7,000 bases of DNA, taken from Congregibacter sp. GTDB taxonomy: Bacteria > Pseudomonadota > Gammaproteobacteria > Pseudomonadales > Halieaceae. The notes under the pieces are model-generated. The model made no database searches. It saw nothing but the letters and a program-made list of their open reading frames with translations, and had not been told where the DNA came from. Shown here one piece after another: positions 1-6,196 of this stretch; position 1 is the stretch's first letter, and the number at the start of each line of letters is the position of its first letter. Both the position numbers and the translations under genes were made by a program. Where the stretch lies: positions 1-7,000 of the forward strand of contig JACETJ010000069.1 in the NCBI GenBank assembly GCA_013911345.1. Reading direction: 5' to 3'.

Positions 1-365
1 AGGTCAAACTCATCCGGGCCCACGATCCGCCACACCTGCTCTTGACCCGCCTCGTCCTCAAGCGTGACCCAGGCGCCGAACCACGCCTTACCGCGGTCCC
101 CCAGAGGGCCCTCAACGACTTGCAGTGCATCCAGCCGCTTGCGCAAAAACCGCACTCGGGAGTCGATTTCGCGCAGCCGTTTCTTACCGTAGATATAGTC
201 GCCATTTTCCGAGCGGTCCCCATTGGCCGCTGCGGCTGATACAGCTTTGGTTACCTCGGGCCGTTCGACTTTCCATAATTCATGGAGTTCGGTCCGCAGC
301 GTCTTCTCACCTTCGGGGGTGATATACGGAGATCCCGCAGGGCGGGGTGGTCGGTAGCGGCCCAT
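1..365 (-). CDS. greB: Transcription elongation factor GreB (N-terminal part, runs off the window)
   Basis: GreB binds the RNA polymerase secondary channel and stimulates cleavage of backtracked transcripts. About 121 codons are visible from the ATG at 365; the C-terminus lies outside the window. The stretch NGDRSENGDYIYGKKRLREI (residues 48-67) is the GreA/GreB coiled-coil tip signature, with the two acidic residues D50 and E53 that position the catalytic metal. The wording KKRLREIDSRVRFL (61-74) and FGAWVTLED (about 94-102) favour GreB over GreA. By alignment from memory, the protein carries about 9 extra N-terminal residues (MGRYRPPRP) compared with E. coli GreB. The start is well constrained: an in-frame TAG lies seven codons upstream (384-386) with no start codon between, and no ATG, GTG or TTG follows before the conserved domain. 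No Shine-Dalgarno precedes the ATG. It is transcribed divergently from the M23 peptidase gene. Confidence 0.95.
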   Translation of the reverse strand, partial: MGRYRPPRPAGSPYITPEGEKTLRTELHELWKVERPEVTKAVSAAAANGDRSENGDYIYGKKRLREIDSRVRFLRKRLDALQVVEGPLGDRGKAWFGAWVTLEDEAGQEQVWRIVGPDEFD

Positions 366-371
366 ATGTGG

Positions 372-400
372 AGTGTAGAGCCGCTACTGCTGTGTGTGAA
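372..400 (-). promoter_or_regulatory. Predicted sigma70 promoter of greB, giving a leaderless start
   Basis: On the minus strand, a -35 box TTCACA (395-400, five of six matches to TTGACA) is followed by a spacer of exactly 17 nt and a -10 box TACACT (372-377, four of six matches to TATAAT). Counting seven bases past the -10 box puts +1 at position 365, the A of the greB ATG. With no Shine-Dalgarno before that ATG, the mRNA is predicted to be leaderless or nearly so. The promoter is inferred from consensus only. The rest of the 207-bp greB/M23 intergenic region holds a small hairpin next to the M23 ribosome binding site (540-555) and no convincing rightward promoter. Confidence 0.55.
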
Positions 401-539
401 TGTTCAGAGTGCCTCCCTGTGCTGCACATCTCGGAAGAGGAAAGGGTGTCACTTAGTTGATACTGGAACACGACGCATGGTGGCTGTAATAAGATCTGCC
501 CGGTGAGATGCTATCGCGCCAAGATGCAGAAGCGACTCG

Positions 540-555
540 AAGATGCGTTCATCTT
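540..555 (+). other. Small hairpin just upstream of the M23 gene ribosome binding site
   Basis: AAGATG (540-545), loop CGTT, CATCTT (550-555) form a perfect 6-bp stem ending 6 nt before the GAGAGG ribosome binding site of the M23 gene. A second copy of AAGATGC lies at 521-527, so CATCTT could pair with either copy. A role in translation control is possible, but so short a stem can occur by chance. Confidence 0.3.
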
Positions 556-572
556 GTTGATGAGAGGTTAAA

Positions 573-1445
573 GTGACCAGCATGATCAAGCCATCGATTC
601 TGTGGCCACGCAGCTGCGCTCGTAGCGCACGCGCCAGTTTGCTGGCGCTGACAGTCTGCTGGGCTGGCGGCGCGGGGGCAGAGCCTTGCACCACCCTTGG
701 GGGCAATGCGATTCAGGGGGGCATGCTGTGGGGAAAAACCGAGCCTTCTGCCAGCGTAACCTTTTCAGATATGACGGTTCCAGTATTACCTGATGGGGGG
801 TTCCTGTTGGGTCTGGGTCGAGACATGCCGGCCAACAATCTACTGACGATCACTACCAATGAGGTGTGCGAGCAGCTTGTGGTGGTGGTGCCACGCGAGT
901 ATCGATTACAGACGATCAACGGGGTGCCTCAGCAAACGGTAACACCGAGTGAGGAGCACCTAGAGCGCATTCGTGCGGAGCGAGCCAAAGTCGGCTCCGC
1001 TAAAGCACAACGATTGCCAATCGATGACGGCTATCGTGCCGTTCGTGACGGTTTCATCTGGCCGGCGACAGGCCGCATCAGCGGCGTCTACGGGAGCCAG
1101 CGTATTTACAACGGCACTCCGGGCACGCCCCACTATGGGGTAGACGTTGCGAGGCCGACCGGCACGCTGGTCACTGCGCCGGCTGCCGGTGAGGTCACTT
1201 TGGCCGAGCCAGATCTATTTTTTTCCGGGGGAACCGTCATCCTAGACCACGGCTACGGGCTCTCTTCCTCTTTCCTTCATCTGAGTGAGGTCTCCGTCTC
1301 CGTCGGTGAGCAACTGAAGCCCGGCGATCTGATTGGCGCGATTGGCGCGACCGGCAGGGCGACCGGGCCTCATCTCGACTGGCGCATGAGCTGGTTCAAC
1401 CAACGCATTGATCCTCAGCTACTGGTCCCCCCGATGCCCGATTGA
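573..1445 (+). CDS. Secreted M23 (LytM/lysostaphin-type) metallopeptidase
   Basis: This is a predicted periplasmic zinc peptidase of family M23, whose members cut peptidoglycan cross-bridges or serve as non-catalytic amidase activators. The 290-residue product has a signal peptide (basic residues up to about 20, hydrophobic core 21-31, likely cleavage after AGA at 34-36). A beta-rich N-terminal domain (about 37-110) contains Cys39 and Cys99, which could form a disulfide. After a charged linker (125-150), the M23 domain spans about 160-285. Visible motifs are HYGVD (H187, D191; zinc ligands), FLHLS (H236; active-site His) and GPHLDW (H267; the following zinc ligand, normally His, is D269). The GTG start at 573 is chosen because GAGAGG (562-567) lies 5 nt before it; ATG at 582 is the alternative. 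It lies 102 bp before the Trm112 gene. Whether it is catalytic or a regulator like EnvC/NlpD cannot be told, but most metal-site residues are kept. Confidence 0.9.
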   Translation: MTSMIKPSILWPRSCARSARASLLALTVCWAGGAGAEPCTTLGGNAIQGGMLWGKTEPSASVTFSDMTVPVLPDGGFLLGLGRDMPANNLLTITTNEVCEQLVVVVPREYRLQTINGVPQQTVTPSEEHLERIRAERAKVGSAKAQRLPIDDGYRAVRDGFIWPATGRISGVYGSQRIYNGTPGTPHYGVDVARPTGTLVTAPAAGEVTLAEPDLFFSGGTVILDHGYGLSSSFLHLSEVSVSVGEQLKPGDLIGAIGATGRATGPHLDWRMSWFNQRIDPQLLVPPMPD

Positions 1446-1473
1446 GCGTGGCGTTAGCATTGGGTGTCCACGC
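1446..1473 (+). other. Hairpin after the M23 stop codon
   Basis: GCGTGG (1446-1451) pairs with CCACGC (1468-1473) around a 16-nt loop, starting directly after the TGA. An overlapping alternative pairs GGCGT (1450-1454) with ACGCC (1470-1474). No run of T follows, so this is not a classical intrinsic terminator. It may protect the 3' end or do nothing. Confidence 0.3.
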
Positions 1474-1513
1474 CTAGAAGGGATGAGACGGTGCTCTCCG
1501 GGTGACAAGGCCG

Positions 1514-1519
1514 TATACT
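1514..1519 (+). promoter_or_regulatory. Candidate -10 box for the Trm112-HIT-alaS genes
   Basis: TATACT matches five of six bases of the sigma70 -10 consensus and would start RNA near 1526, about 22 nt before the Trm112 GTG. No good -35 box is seen at 16-18 nt spacing (the region reads GTGCTC) and there is no TG extension, so the promoter is uncertain. Confidence 0.35.
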
Positions 1520-1547
1520 TTGCGTTTTAAAGTGGCAGGATAAACCT

Positions 1548-1733
1548 GTGCTCGATCCCAAGTTGCTCAATATCCTCGTTTGTCCGGTCAGTAAGGCGCC
1601 TCTGGTCTATAACGAGGAGACACAAGAACTCATGTGTAAAGCGAGTGGGCTGGCCTATCCGGTCCGAGACGGTATCCCTGTGATGTTGGAGGAAGAGGCT
1701 CGTGCCCTGACCGCCGACGAGAAGCTGGACTGA
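1548..1733 (+). CDS. Trm112/YcaR family small protein (UPF0434-type)
   Basis: This 61-residue protein closely resembles E. coli YcaR throughout: LLNILVCPV (6-14), QELMCK (26-31), [19 protein letters not shown] (34-52) and LTADE (54-58). Trm112 proteins in eukaryotes and archaea are zinc-binding activators of methyltransferases; the bacterial role is less clear. Of the usual zinc-ribbon cysteines only C12 and C30 are present, and the second position of the CPxC pair is Ser15 (CPVSK). I recall this as common in bacterial members. The start is GTG at 1548, preceded by GCAGGA (1535-1540) at 7 nt spacing. In E. coli the family member sits between lpxK and kdsB; here it precedes a HIT hydrolase gene by 10 nt, suggesting one transcript with it and probably alaS. 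Confidence 0.9.
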   Translation: MLDPKLLNILVCPVSKAPLVYNEETQELMCKASGLAYPVRDGIPVMLEEEARALTADEKLD

Positions 1734-1743
1734 ACCGATTACC

Positions 1744-2100
1744 ATGGAAGACACCATCTTCGGCAAGATCACTCGGGGTGAGATCCCCACTCAGTTTCTC
1801 TATGAGGACGATCAATGCGTGGTGATACGCGACATTCACCCGCAGGCGCCCACCCATGTGCTGATCATTCCGCGCAAGCCCATTCCCCGATTAGTGGATT
1901 CGAGCGTTGATGATCAGGTGCTATTGGGCCACCTTTTGCTCGTGGCGGGACGTGTCGCCGAAGATCTCGGTGTTGGGGATGCGTTCCGATTGGTGATCAA
2001 TAACGGTGAGGGGGGAGGCCAAACTGTCTTCCACCTTCATCTTCATATTCTGGCCGGGCGCGAGATGACAGAAGGCCAGCTGACCGCTGGCCTGAACTGA
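1744..2100 (+). CDS. hinT: HIT-family purine nucleoside phosphoramidase (HinT-like)
   Basis: This 118-residue protein has the full layout of HinT: N-terminal TIFGKITRGEIP (4-15), DIHPQAPTHVLIIPRKPIP (30-48), and the HIT motif FHLHLH with H97, H99 and H101 after GGQTV (91-95). HinT hydrolyses adenosine phosphoramidates and aminoacyl-adenylates, using the central His of the triad (H99) as nucleophile. Length agrees with E. coli HinT (119 residues, from memory). The ATG at 1744 is 10 nt after the Trm112 stop and lacks a strong Shine-Dalgarno, so translation may be coupled. alaS starts 46 nt downstream. HinT is reported to act on aminoacyl-AMP made by tRNA synthetases, so a position before alaS is suggestive, but a functional link is inference. 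Confidence 0.93.
   Translation: MEDTIFGKITRGEIPTQFLYEDDQCVVIRDIHPQAPTHVLIIPRKPIPRLVDSSVDDQVLLGHLLLVAGRVAEDLGVGDAFRLVINNGEGGGQTVFHLHLHILAGREMTEGQLTAGLN
2074..2092 (+). other. Strong hairpin in the last codons of the HIT gene
   Basis: GGCCAGC (2074-2080), loop TGACC, GCTGGCC (2086-2092) form a perfect 7-bp, GC-rich stem inside the final codons of the HIT gene, about 55 nt before the alaS ATG. No T run follows, so it is unlikely to be an intrinsic terminator. It could slow RNA polymerase or shield the upstream mRNA from 3' decay. Confidence 0.4.
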
Positions 2101-2146
2101 TCAGCTGCCACTGCCTCTGACTCTCACATAAGCAAGAGAAGCCTCC

Positions 2147-4747
2147 ATGAACACCGCTGAAATCCGCGAAGCATTTCTCAGTTATTTTGAGGCGCAGGGG
2201 CACACGCGGGTCGACTCCAGCTCGCTAGTGCCAGCGGATGATCCCACGCTGTTGTTTACCAATGCGGGAATGAACCAGTTCAAGGAGACGTTTCTCGGTC
2301 TGGAGCAACGGCCTTATCAGAGGGCAGTGACGGCTCAAAAGTGCGTCAGAGCGGGTGGTAAACACAACGATCTCGAGAACGTGGGCTACACAGCGCGGCA
2401 CCATACTTTTTTCGAAATGCTGGGCAATTTCAGCTTTGGCGACTATTTCAAACGCGAGGCAATTCAATTTGCCTGGCAGTTTTTGACGGAGACGCTGCAG
2501 TTACCCCCCGAGCGATTGTGGGTCACGGTGCACATCACTGACGACGAAGCGGCGCAAATATGGGTCGAGGAAATAGGGGTCGACCCTGCGCGACTCTCAC
2601 GACTGGACGAAGACAACTTTTGGCAGATGGGTGACACCGGCCCTTGTGGTCCGTGCTCAGAGGTTTTCTATGATCATGGCCCGGATGTGCCGGGTGGGCC
2701 CCCGGGTAGCGAGGATGACGATCTTGATCGCTACATCGAGATCTGGAATCTGGTGTTCATGCAATACAACCGCGATGCTCAGGGCGAACTGCACGCCCTA
2801 CCTGCGCCTTCTGTTGACACGGGAATGGGTTTGGAGCGCGTCGCTGCGGTGCTGCAGCACGTGCATTCCAACTATGAAATCGACTTGTTCACTGCCCTGA
2901 TCACTGCCGTCGCGAAACAGTTGGGTGCAAGAGATCCCGAAGACAAGTCACTGCGAGTGATCGCGGATCACCTTCGTTCTACGGCGTTTCTGATTGCAGA
3001 TGGTGTCACACCGGGTAACGAGGGGCGGGGCTACGTACTGCGGCGGATTATTCGTCGTGCCATTCGACACGGAAATAAGTTGGGCGCCAAGGAGCCCTTT
3101 TTTGCTCAGCTGGTGCCCGATCTGATCGGGCAAATGGGAGAGGCTTATCCACAGCTCGCCTCCCAGCAGTCTGCAATCACGGCGGCCTTGCAGGGCGAGG
3201 AAGAGCAATTTGCCCGGACGCTCGACAATGGCATGGCGATTCTTGAGGAGGCACTGGAGCAGATTGCTGACCGGACCATCCCGGGTGATGTGGTCTTCAA
3301 GCTTTATGACACATACGGATTTCCCGTTGATCTGACGAATGATATCGCTCGCGAGCGAGGACTGGATCTGGATGTTGAAGGATACGAGGCGGCGATGGCG
3401 TCGCAACGGCAGCGATCTCAGGATCATGCAGGATTCAAAGTAGATTATAGCCAGAGCATCACGCTGGACGGCGAGACAGACTTTCTGGGTTACGAGGTTG
3501 ATCAGGCTGAAGGCACTGTACTCGCGATTTTAGTCGAGGGCGTCGAGCAAGAGGCACTGGAGGCGGATCAGTCCGGCGTCGTGATTCTGGACCGCACACC
3601 TTTCTACGGAGAGAGCGGTGGACAGGTGGGTGACTGCGGTCGTCTAACAGCGGCTGACGGGGCGGTAGATGTCACCGACACCACCAAGGCGCAGGGGCAC
3701 CATTTACATCATGTGACCGTGACGTCGGGCTCGATCAAGATGGGCGACAGGGTTGATAGCCAGATCGACGCCGCGTTGCGCAACCGGACACGGCTTAACC
3801 ACTCTGCGACGCACTTGCTCCACGAGGCACTGCGGCGGGAGTTGGGAGACCACATTCTGCAGAAAGGTTCGCTGGTCGATTCCCAAAGGCTGCGCTTCGA
3901 TTTTTCACACGGCGAGCCGGTATCAACTGAAACCCTCGCCAGTATCACCACCATGGTGAACGACCAGATACGCGCGAACGCTGAGGTATCGACCGAGCTG
4001 ATGAGCATGGACGACGCCGTCGCTGCGGGTGCCATGGCATTGTTTGGCGAAAAATATGGCGACGAGGTCAGGGTGCTGACGATGGGCGCTGACGGCTTCT
4101 CGGTAGAACTCTGTGGTGGTACCCATGTCTCGCGTACTGGCGACATTGGCCTCTTTTGGATTACTAGTGAGGCGGGCGTGGCAAGCGGTGTCCGGCGAAT
4201 TGAGGCGGTCACGGGTGAAGCTGCGCTGGCTCATGTATCGGCCATGTCACACGCGATGCAATCAGTTTGCGGTGCCTTGAAGGCCACTCCAGAGAGTGCG
4301 TCTGGCAAAGTCGAGGCGCTGCGTGCCGAGGTGAGGGACCTTGAGAAAGAGTCCGCCAGACTGCGTCAGAAACTGGCGACCTCAACAGGGGGCGACTTGA
4401 CGCAGGATGCCGTGGAGGTCGAGGGAATCAAGGTGCTTGGCGCCCAGATTGAGGGTGCCACGGCCTCGACGCTTCGCGACACGTTGGATCAGTGCAAGAA
4501 CAAGCTTGGAACCGGCGTCATCCTGCTCGCTGCCGTCGAAGACGGAAAAATTGCCCTGGTGGCGGGCGTGACATCCGATACTACTGACCGAGTCAAAGCG
4601 GGTGACGTGATCAAACACTTTGCCGGTAAGCTGGGTGGGAAGGGTGGTGGACGACCTGACATGGCGCAGGGAGGCGGCTCTGACGTAGCAGCCCTGCCGG
4701 TGGTGCTCGCTTCGCTGCCTGAGTGGGTCGCCGCGCAACTCGGTTGA
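2147..4747 (+). CDS. alaS: Alanyl-tRNA synthetase
   Basis: AlaRS charges tRNA-Ala and removes mischarged Ser or Gly in its editing site. The 866-residue product is full length (E. coli about 876). The class II catalytic domain fills about 1-240: [15 protein letters not shown] (37-51), [15 protein letters not shown] (68-82), [19 protein letters not shown] (84-102), CGPCSE (167-172) and motif 3 GMGLER (226-231). A helical tRNA-recognition domain follows (about 250-450). The editing domain carries the zinc/catalytic set NHSATH (H552, H556) and CGGTH (C656, H660). A coiled coil (about 715-745) leads to the C-Ala/DHHA1 domain, with the glycine-rich [15 protein letters not shown] at 830-844. Start ATG 2147 has AAGAGAA (2134-2140) 6 nt upstream. 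It is probably cotranscribed with Trm112 and HinT genes. In many gammaproteobacteria recA-recX lies upstream instead; that is not the case here. Nothing is missing or broken. Confidence 0.99.
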   Translation: MNTAEIREAFLSYFEAQGHTRVDSSSLVPADDPTLLFTNAGMNQFKETFLGLEQRPYQRAVTAQKCVRAGGKHNDLENVGYTARHHTFFEMLGNFSFGDYFKREAIQFAWQFLTETLQLPPERLWVTVHITDDEAAQIWVEEIGVDPARLSRLDEDNFWQMGDTGPCGPCSEVFYDHGPDVPGGPPGSEDDDLDRYIEIWNLVFMQYNRDAQGELHALPAPSVDTGMGLERVAAVLQHVHSNYEIDLFTALITAVAKQLGARDPEDKSLRVIADHLRSTAFLIADGVTPGNEGRGYVLRRIIRRAIRHGNKLGAKEPFFAQLVPDLIGQMGEAYPQLASQQSAITAALQGEEEQFARTLDNGMAILEEALEQIADRTIPGDVVFKLYDTYGFPVDLTNDIARERGLDLDVEGYEAAMASQRQRSQDHAGFKVDYSQSITLDGETDFLGYEVDQAEGTVLAILVEGVEQEALEADQSGVVILDRTPFYGESGGQVGDCGRLTAADGAVDVTDTTKAQGHHLHHVTVTSGSIKMGDRVDSQIDAALRNRTRLNHSATHLLHEALRRELGDHILQKGSLVDSQRLRFDFSHGEPVSTETLASITTMVNDQIRANAEVSTELMSMDDAVAAGAMALFGEKYGDEVRVLTMGADGFSVELCGGTHVSRTGDIGLFWITSEAGVASGVRRIEAVTGEAALAHVSAMSHAMQSVCGALKATPESASGKVEALRAEVRDLEKESARLRQKLATSTGGDLTQDAVEVEGIKVLGAQIEGATASTLRDTLDQCKNKLGTGVILLAAVEDGKIALVAGVTSDTTDRVKAGDVIKHFAGKLGGKGGGRPDMAQGGGSDVAALPVVLASLPEWVAAQLG

Positions 4748-4750
4748 TGC

Positions 4751-4802
4751 CAGTCTGAGTGACCGTTGGTCAGACAGATTGCGACTCTGAGTCATCTGTC
4801 GC
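4751..4802 (+). promoter_or_regulatory. Overlapping alternative hairpins between alaS and lysC
   Basis: Starting 4 nt after the alaS stop, CAGTCTG (4751-4757) pairs with CAGATTG (4775-4781, one G-U), enclosing an AG/GA mismatch and TGACC-GTT-GGTCA (4760-4772, read with its loop). A second structure pairs GACAGAT (4773-4779) with ATCTGTC (4794-4800), with an inner GAC/GTC stem. Both use 4773-4781, so they exclude each other. A third option pairs GCGAC (4781-4785) with GTCGC (4798-4802). No U tract follows, so a standard terminator is not supported. The structures could protect the alaS mRNA end or tune read-through into lysC. Confidence 0.4.
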
Positions 4803-4832
4803 GTGATTTGTTGGCGCATCAGTCGCTGCCGG

Positions 4833-4861
4833 TTCTCACCGAGCCACTAATCGTGTTAAAT
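4833..4861 (+). promoter_or_regulatory. Candidate sigma70 promoter for lysC
   Basis: TTCTCA (4833-4838, four of six to the -35 consensus), a 17-nt spacer and TTAAAT (4856-4861, four of six to the -10 consensus) would start RNA near 4868, leaving a leader of about 26 nt. The match is moderate and the second base of the -10 box is unfavourable. Read-through from alaS is the alternative source of lysC mRNA. Confidence 0.35.
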
Positions 4862-4893
4862 ACGCGCCCATTCCTAGACACACCGCGTGAGTT

Positions 4894-6123
4894 ATGGCGC
4901 TTATTGTCCAAAAATACGGCGGCACGTCGGTCGGCTCGGCAGAGCGGATTGGTGCGGTCGCTGACCGAGTGGCTCGCTTTAAAAGCGAAGGCCACGACGT
5001 GGTCGTGGTGGTGTCGGCGATGTCGGGTGAAACCAACCGGTTGCTGGGATTGGCGAGAGAGATTCAGGCAACTCCCACGCCGCGTGAACTGGACGCACTG
5101 CTCAGTACTGGCGAGAAAGTCACGACGGCCCTACTGAGCATGGCACTGGGCGAGCGTGCTGTAAGGGCGAAGTCCTACAGCGGTAATCAGGTCGGTATTC
5201 TGACCGATAGTGCGCATAACAAGGCCCGCATTCAGGATATCCAGCTGGGTACCTTGAAGTCCGAGCTGGATGCGGGTGGCGTGCCAGTGGTCGCAGGTTT
5301 TCAGGGTGTCGACGTTGACGGCAATGTCACGACACTAGGTCGGGGCGGTTCCGATACCACCGCTGTGGCGCTGGCAGCGGCGCTCTCAGCGACGGAGTGC
5401 CAGATTTATACTGATGTGGATGGTGTCTATACGACCGACCCCAGAATGGTTGACGGAGCGAAACGACTGGATCGCATCACCGTTGAAGAAATGCTCGAGA
5501 TGTCTAGCATGGGATCGAAAGTGCTACAGATTCGCTCGGTAGAATTTGCGGGCAAATATAAAGTTCCGTTGCGGGTGCTGAGCAGTTTTGAGGAAGGCCC
5601 CGGAACACTGATTACGACTGAGGAGGATGCCTCCATGGAAGCACCTGTTATTGCCGGGATTGCCTTCAATCGCGACGAGGCCAAATTGACCGTGATCGGC
5701 GTGCCCGATAACCCGGGTATGGCGTATCGCATTCTTGGTCCGGTGGGCGAGGCCAATATTGAGGTGGATGTCATTCTTCAGAACAACCGGGGCGAAAATG
5801 CGACCGACTTCACCTTTACTGTTGCGCGCGGCGACATGGAGGCGGCCGAGGCTGTTTTACTGCCGATTGTTGCCGAGCTGGGTGCCGGCGAGGTTCTAAC
5901 CGATGACCATATTGCGAAAGTATCGGTAGTGGGTGTCGGCATGCGCTCTCACTCTGGTGTAGCAGCGACTATGTTCAAGGCGCTGGCAGATGTCGGTGTG
6001 AACATTCAGATGATCAGCACCTCAGAGATCAAAATCTCAGTGATCATCGAAGAAAAATACCTTGAACTGGCCGTACGGAGCCTGCATTCTGCCTTCGGTC
6101 TTGATACAGTCGAGATCGAATAA
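4894..6123 (+). CDS. lysC: Aspartokinase (single-function, two ACT domains), alpha subunit
   Basis: Aspartokinase phosphorylates L-aspartate, the first step toward lysine, threonine, methionine and diaminopimelate. The 409-residue product is the usual length for the monofunctional type. The kinase domain has [11 protein letters not shown] (5-15), [12 protein letters not shown] (39-50), STGEK (71-75), GRGGSDTTA (149-157) and [13 protein letters not shown] (172-184). The ACT domains cover about 264-335 and 343-409, with the effector-site segments [20 protein letters not shown] (272-291) and [20 protein letters not shown] (352-371). The family is feedback-inhibited by lysine and/or threonine; which applies here cannot be read from the sequence. 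ATG 4894 follows a weak GTGAG (4887-4891). An internal in-frame start at codon 248 should yield a separate beta subunit (own entry). No lysine riboswitch is seen in the 146-nt spacer. csrA follows after 73 nt. Confidence 0.98.
   Translation: MALIVQKYGGTSVGSAERIGAVADRVARFKSEGHDVVVVVSAMSGETNRLLGLAREIQATPTPRELDALLSTGEKVTTALLSMALGERAVRAKSYSGNQVGILTDSAHNKARIQDIQLGTLKSELDAGGVPVVAGFQGVDVDGNVTTLGRGGSDTTAVALAAALSATECQIYTDVDGVYTTDPRMVDGAKRLDRITVEEMLEMSSMGSKVLQIRSVEFAGKYKVPLRVLSSFEEGPGTLITTEEDASMEAPVIAGIAFNRDEAKLTVIGVPDNPGMAYRILGPVGEANIEVDVILQNNRGENATDFTFTVARGDMEAAEAVLLPIVAELGAGEVLTDDHIAKVSVVGVGMRSHSGVAATMFKALADVGVNIQMISTSEIKISVIIEEKYLELAVRSLHSAFGLDTVEIE
5621..5637 (+). promoter_or_regulatory. Internal ribosome binding site and start for the LysC beta subunit, in a hairpin
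   Basis: A full Shine-Dalgarno AGGAGG (5621-5626) lies 8 nt before an ATG (5635-5637) in the lysC frame, far stronger than the site at the main lysC start. The bases GGAGG-ATG-CCTCC (5622-5634) are a perfect inverted repeat, so the Shine-Dalgarno can be folded into a tight hairpin, probably opened by ribosomes translating the alpha subunit. The ATG at 5627 inside the loop is out of frame. Confidence 0.7.
5635..6123 (+). CDS. lysC: Aspartokinase beta subunit (in-frame internal start within lysC)
   Basis: Translation from ATG 5635 (codon 248 of lysC) gives a 162-residue protein beginning [20 protein letters not shown] and containing only the two ACT regulatory domains. In Bacillus subtilis and Corynebacterium glutamicum aspartokinases are alpha2-beta2 complexes whose beta chain is made from an internal start of the same gene. 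The C. glutamicum beta chain, as I recall it, begins at the equivalent point (MEEAVLTG, around residue 250). Here the site has its own strong Shine-Dalgarno, and the start falls cleanly between kinase and ACT domains, as a functional start should. The product would bind lysine/threonine at the interface with the alpha-chain ACT domains. Protein-level proof is lacking; a fortuitous GAGGAG-rich codon run is the alternative. Confidence 0.65.
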   Translation: MEAPVIAGIAFNRDEAKLTVIGVPDNPGMAYRILGPVGEANIEVDVILQNNRGENATDFTFTVARGDMEAAEAVLLPIVAELGAGEVLTDDHIAKVSVVGVGMRSHSGVAATMFKALADVGVNIQMISTSEIKISVIIEEKYLELAVRSLHSAFGLDTVEIE

Positions 6124-6125
6124 GC

Positions 6126-6148
6126 ATCCCCCACTGAGGTGCAGGGAT
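6126..6148 (+). other. Hairpin between lysC and csrA
   Basis: ATCCC (6126-6130) pairs with GGGAT (6144-6148), and inside it CAC (6132-6134) pairs with GTG (6139-6141) around a TGAG loop. It begins 2 nt after the lysC stop. There is no T run, so it is not a standard terminator and csrA can be transcribed by read-through. The stem buries one GGA motif (6145-6147). Confidence 0.45.
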
Positions 6149-6191
6149 CAGTAAGCCCCGCTGGAGAGCGGGAGCCTCGGAACAAGGAAGT
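6145..6191 (+). promoter_or_regulatory. Predicted CsrA autoregulatory binding region in the csrA leader
   Basis: CsrA dimers bind GGA motifs, preferably in hairpin loops, with consensus RUACARGGAUGU. The 73-nt lysC-csrA gap has GGA at 6145, 6163, 6171, 6179 and 6186. The copy at 6163 sits in the loop of a perfect hairpin CCCGCT-GGAG-AGCGGG (6157-6172), the classic high-affinity form. The copy at 6186 lies in ACAAGGAAGT (6182-6191), close to the consensus, and forms the csrA Shine-Dalgarno (AAGGA 6184-6188, 8 nt from the ATG). CsrA bound at both would block its own translation, as reported for E. coli csrA. Binding is inferred, not shown. Confidence 0.6.
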
Positions 6192-6196
6192 GAGCC

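Noticed and set aside
457..495. Possible M23-gene promoter TTGATA (457-462) with TAATAA (487-492)
   Set aside because: The spacing is 24 nt, too long for sigma70, and no better pair was found.
42..506. Three plus-strand open frames over the greB start region
   Set aside because: They are antisense to greB or lie in its upstream region, have no recognisable product, and greB coding on the other strand is unambiguous.
2101..2146. T-box or other amino-acid leader ahead of alaS
   Set aside because: Only 46 nt separate the HIT stop from alaS, far too little for such an element, and no motif is visible.
3709..4212. Long minus-strand open frame (167 codons) opposite alaS
   Set aside because: It is out-of-frame antisense to a fully intact alaS, with low-complexity composition and no recognisable domain. 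The same holds for the 159-codon frame at 2948-3427.
4748..4893. Lysine riboswitch (L-box) ahead of lysC
   Set aside because: The spacer is shorter than a typical L-box, and I see none of its multi-helix core or a terminator with a U tract.
6101..6129. Possible csrA promoter with -35 TTGATA at 6101-6106
   Set aside because: The -35 match is good, but no acceptable -10 box lies 16-18 nt downstream (the region reads GCATCC), so it is not supported.
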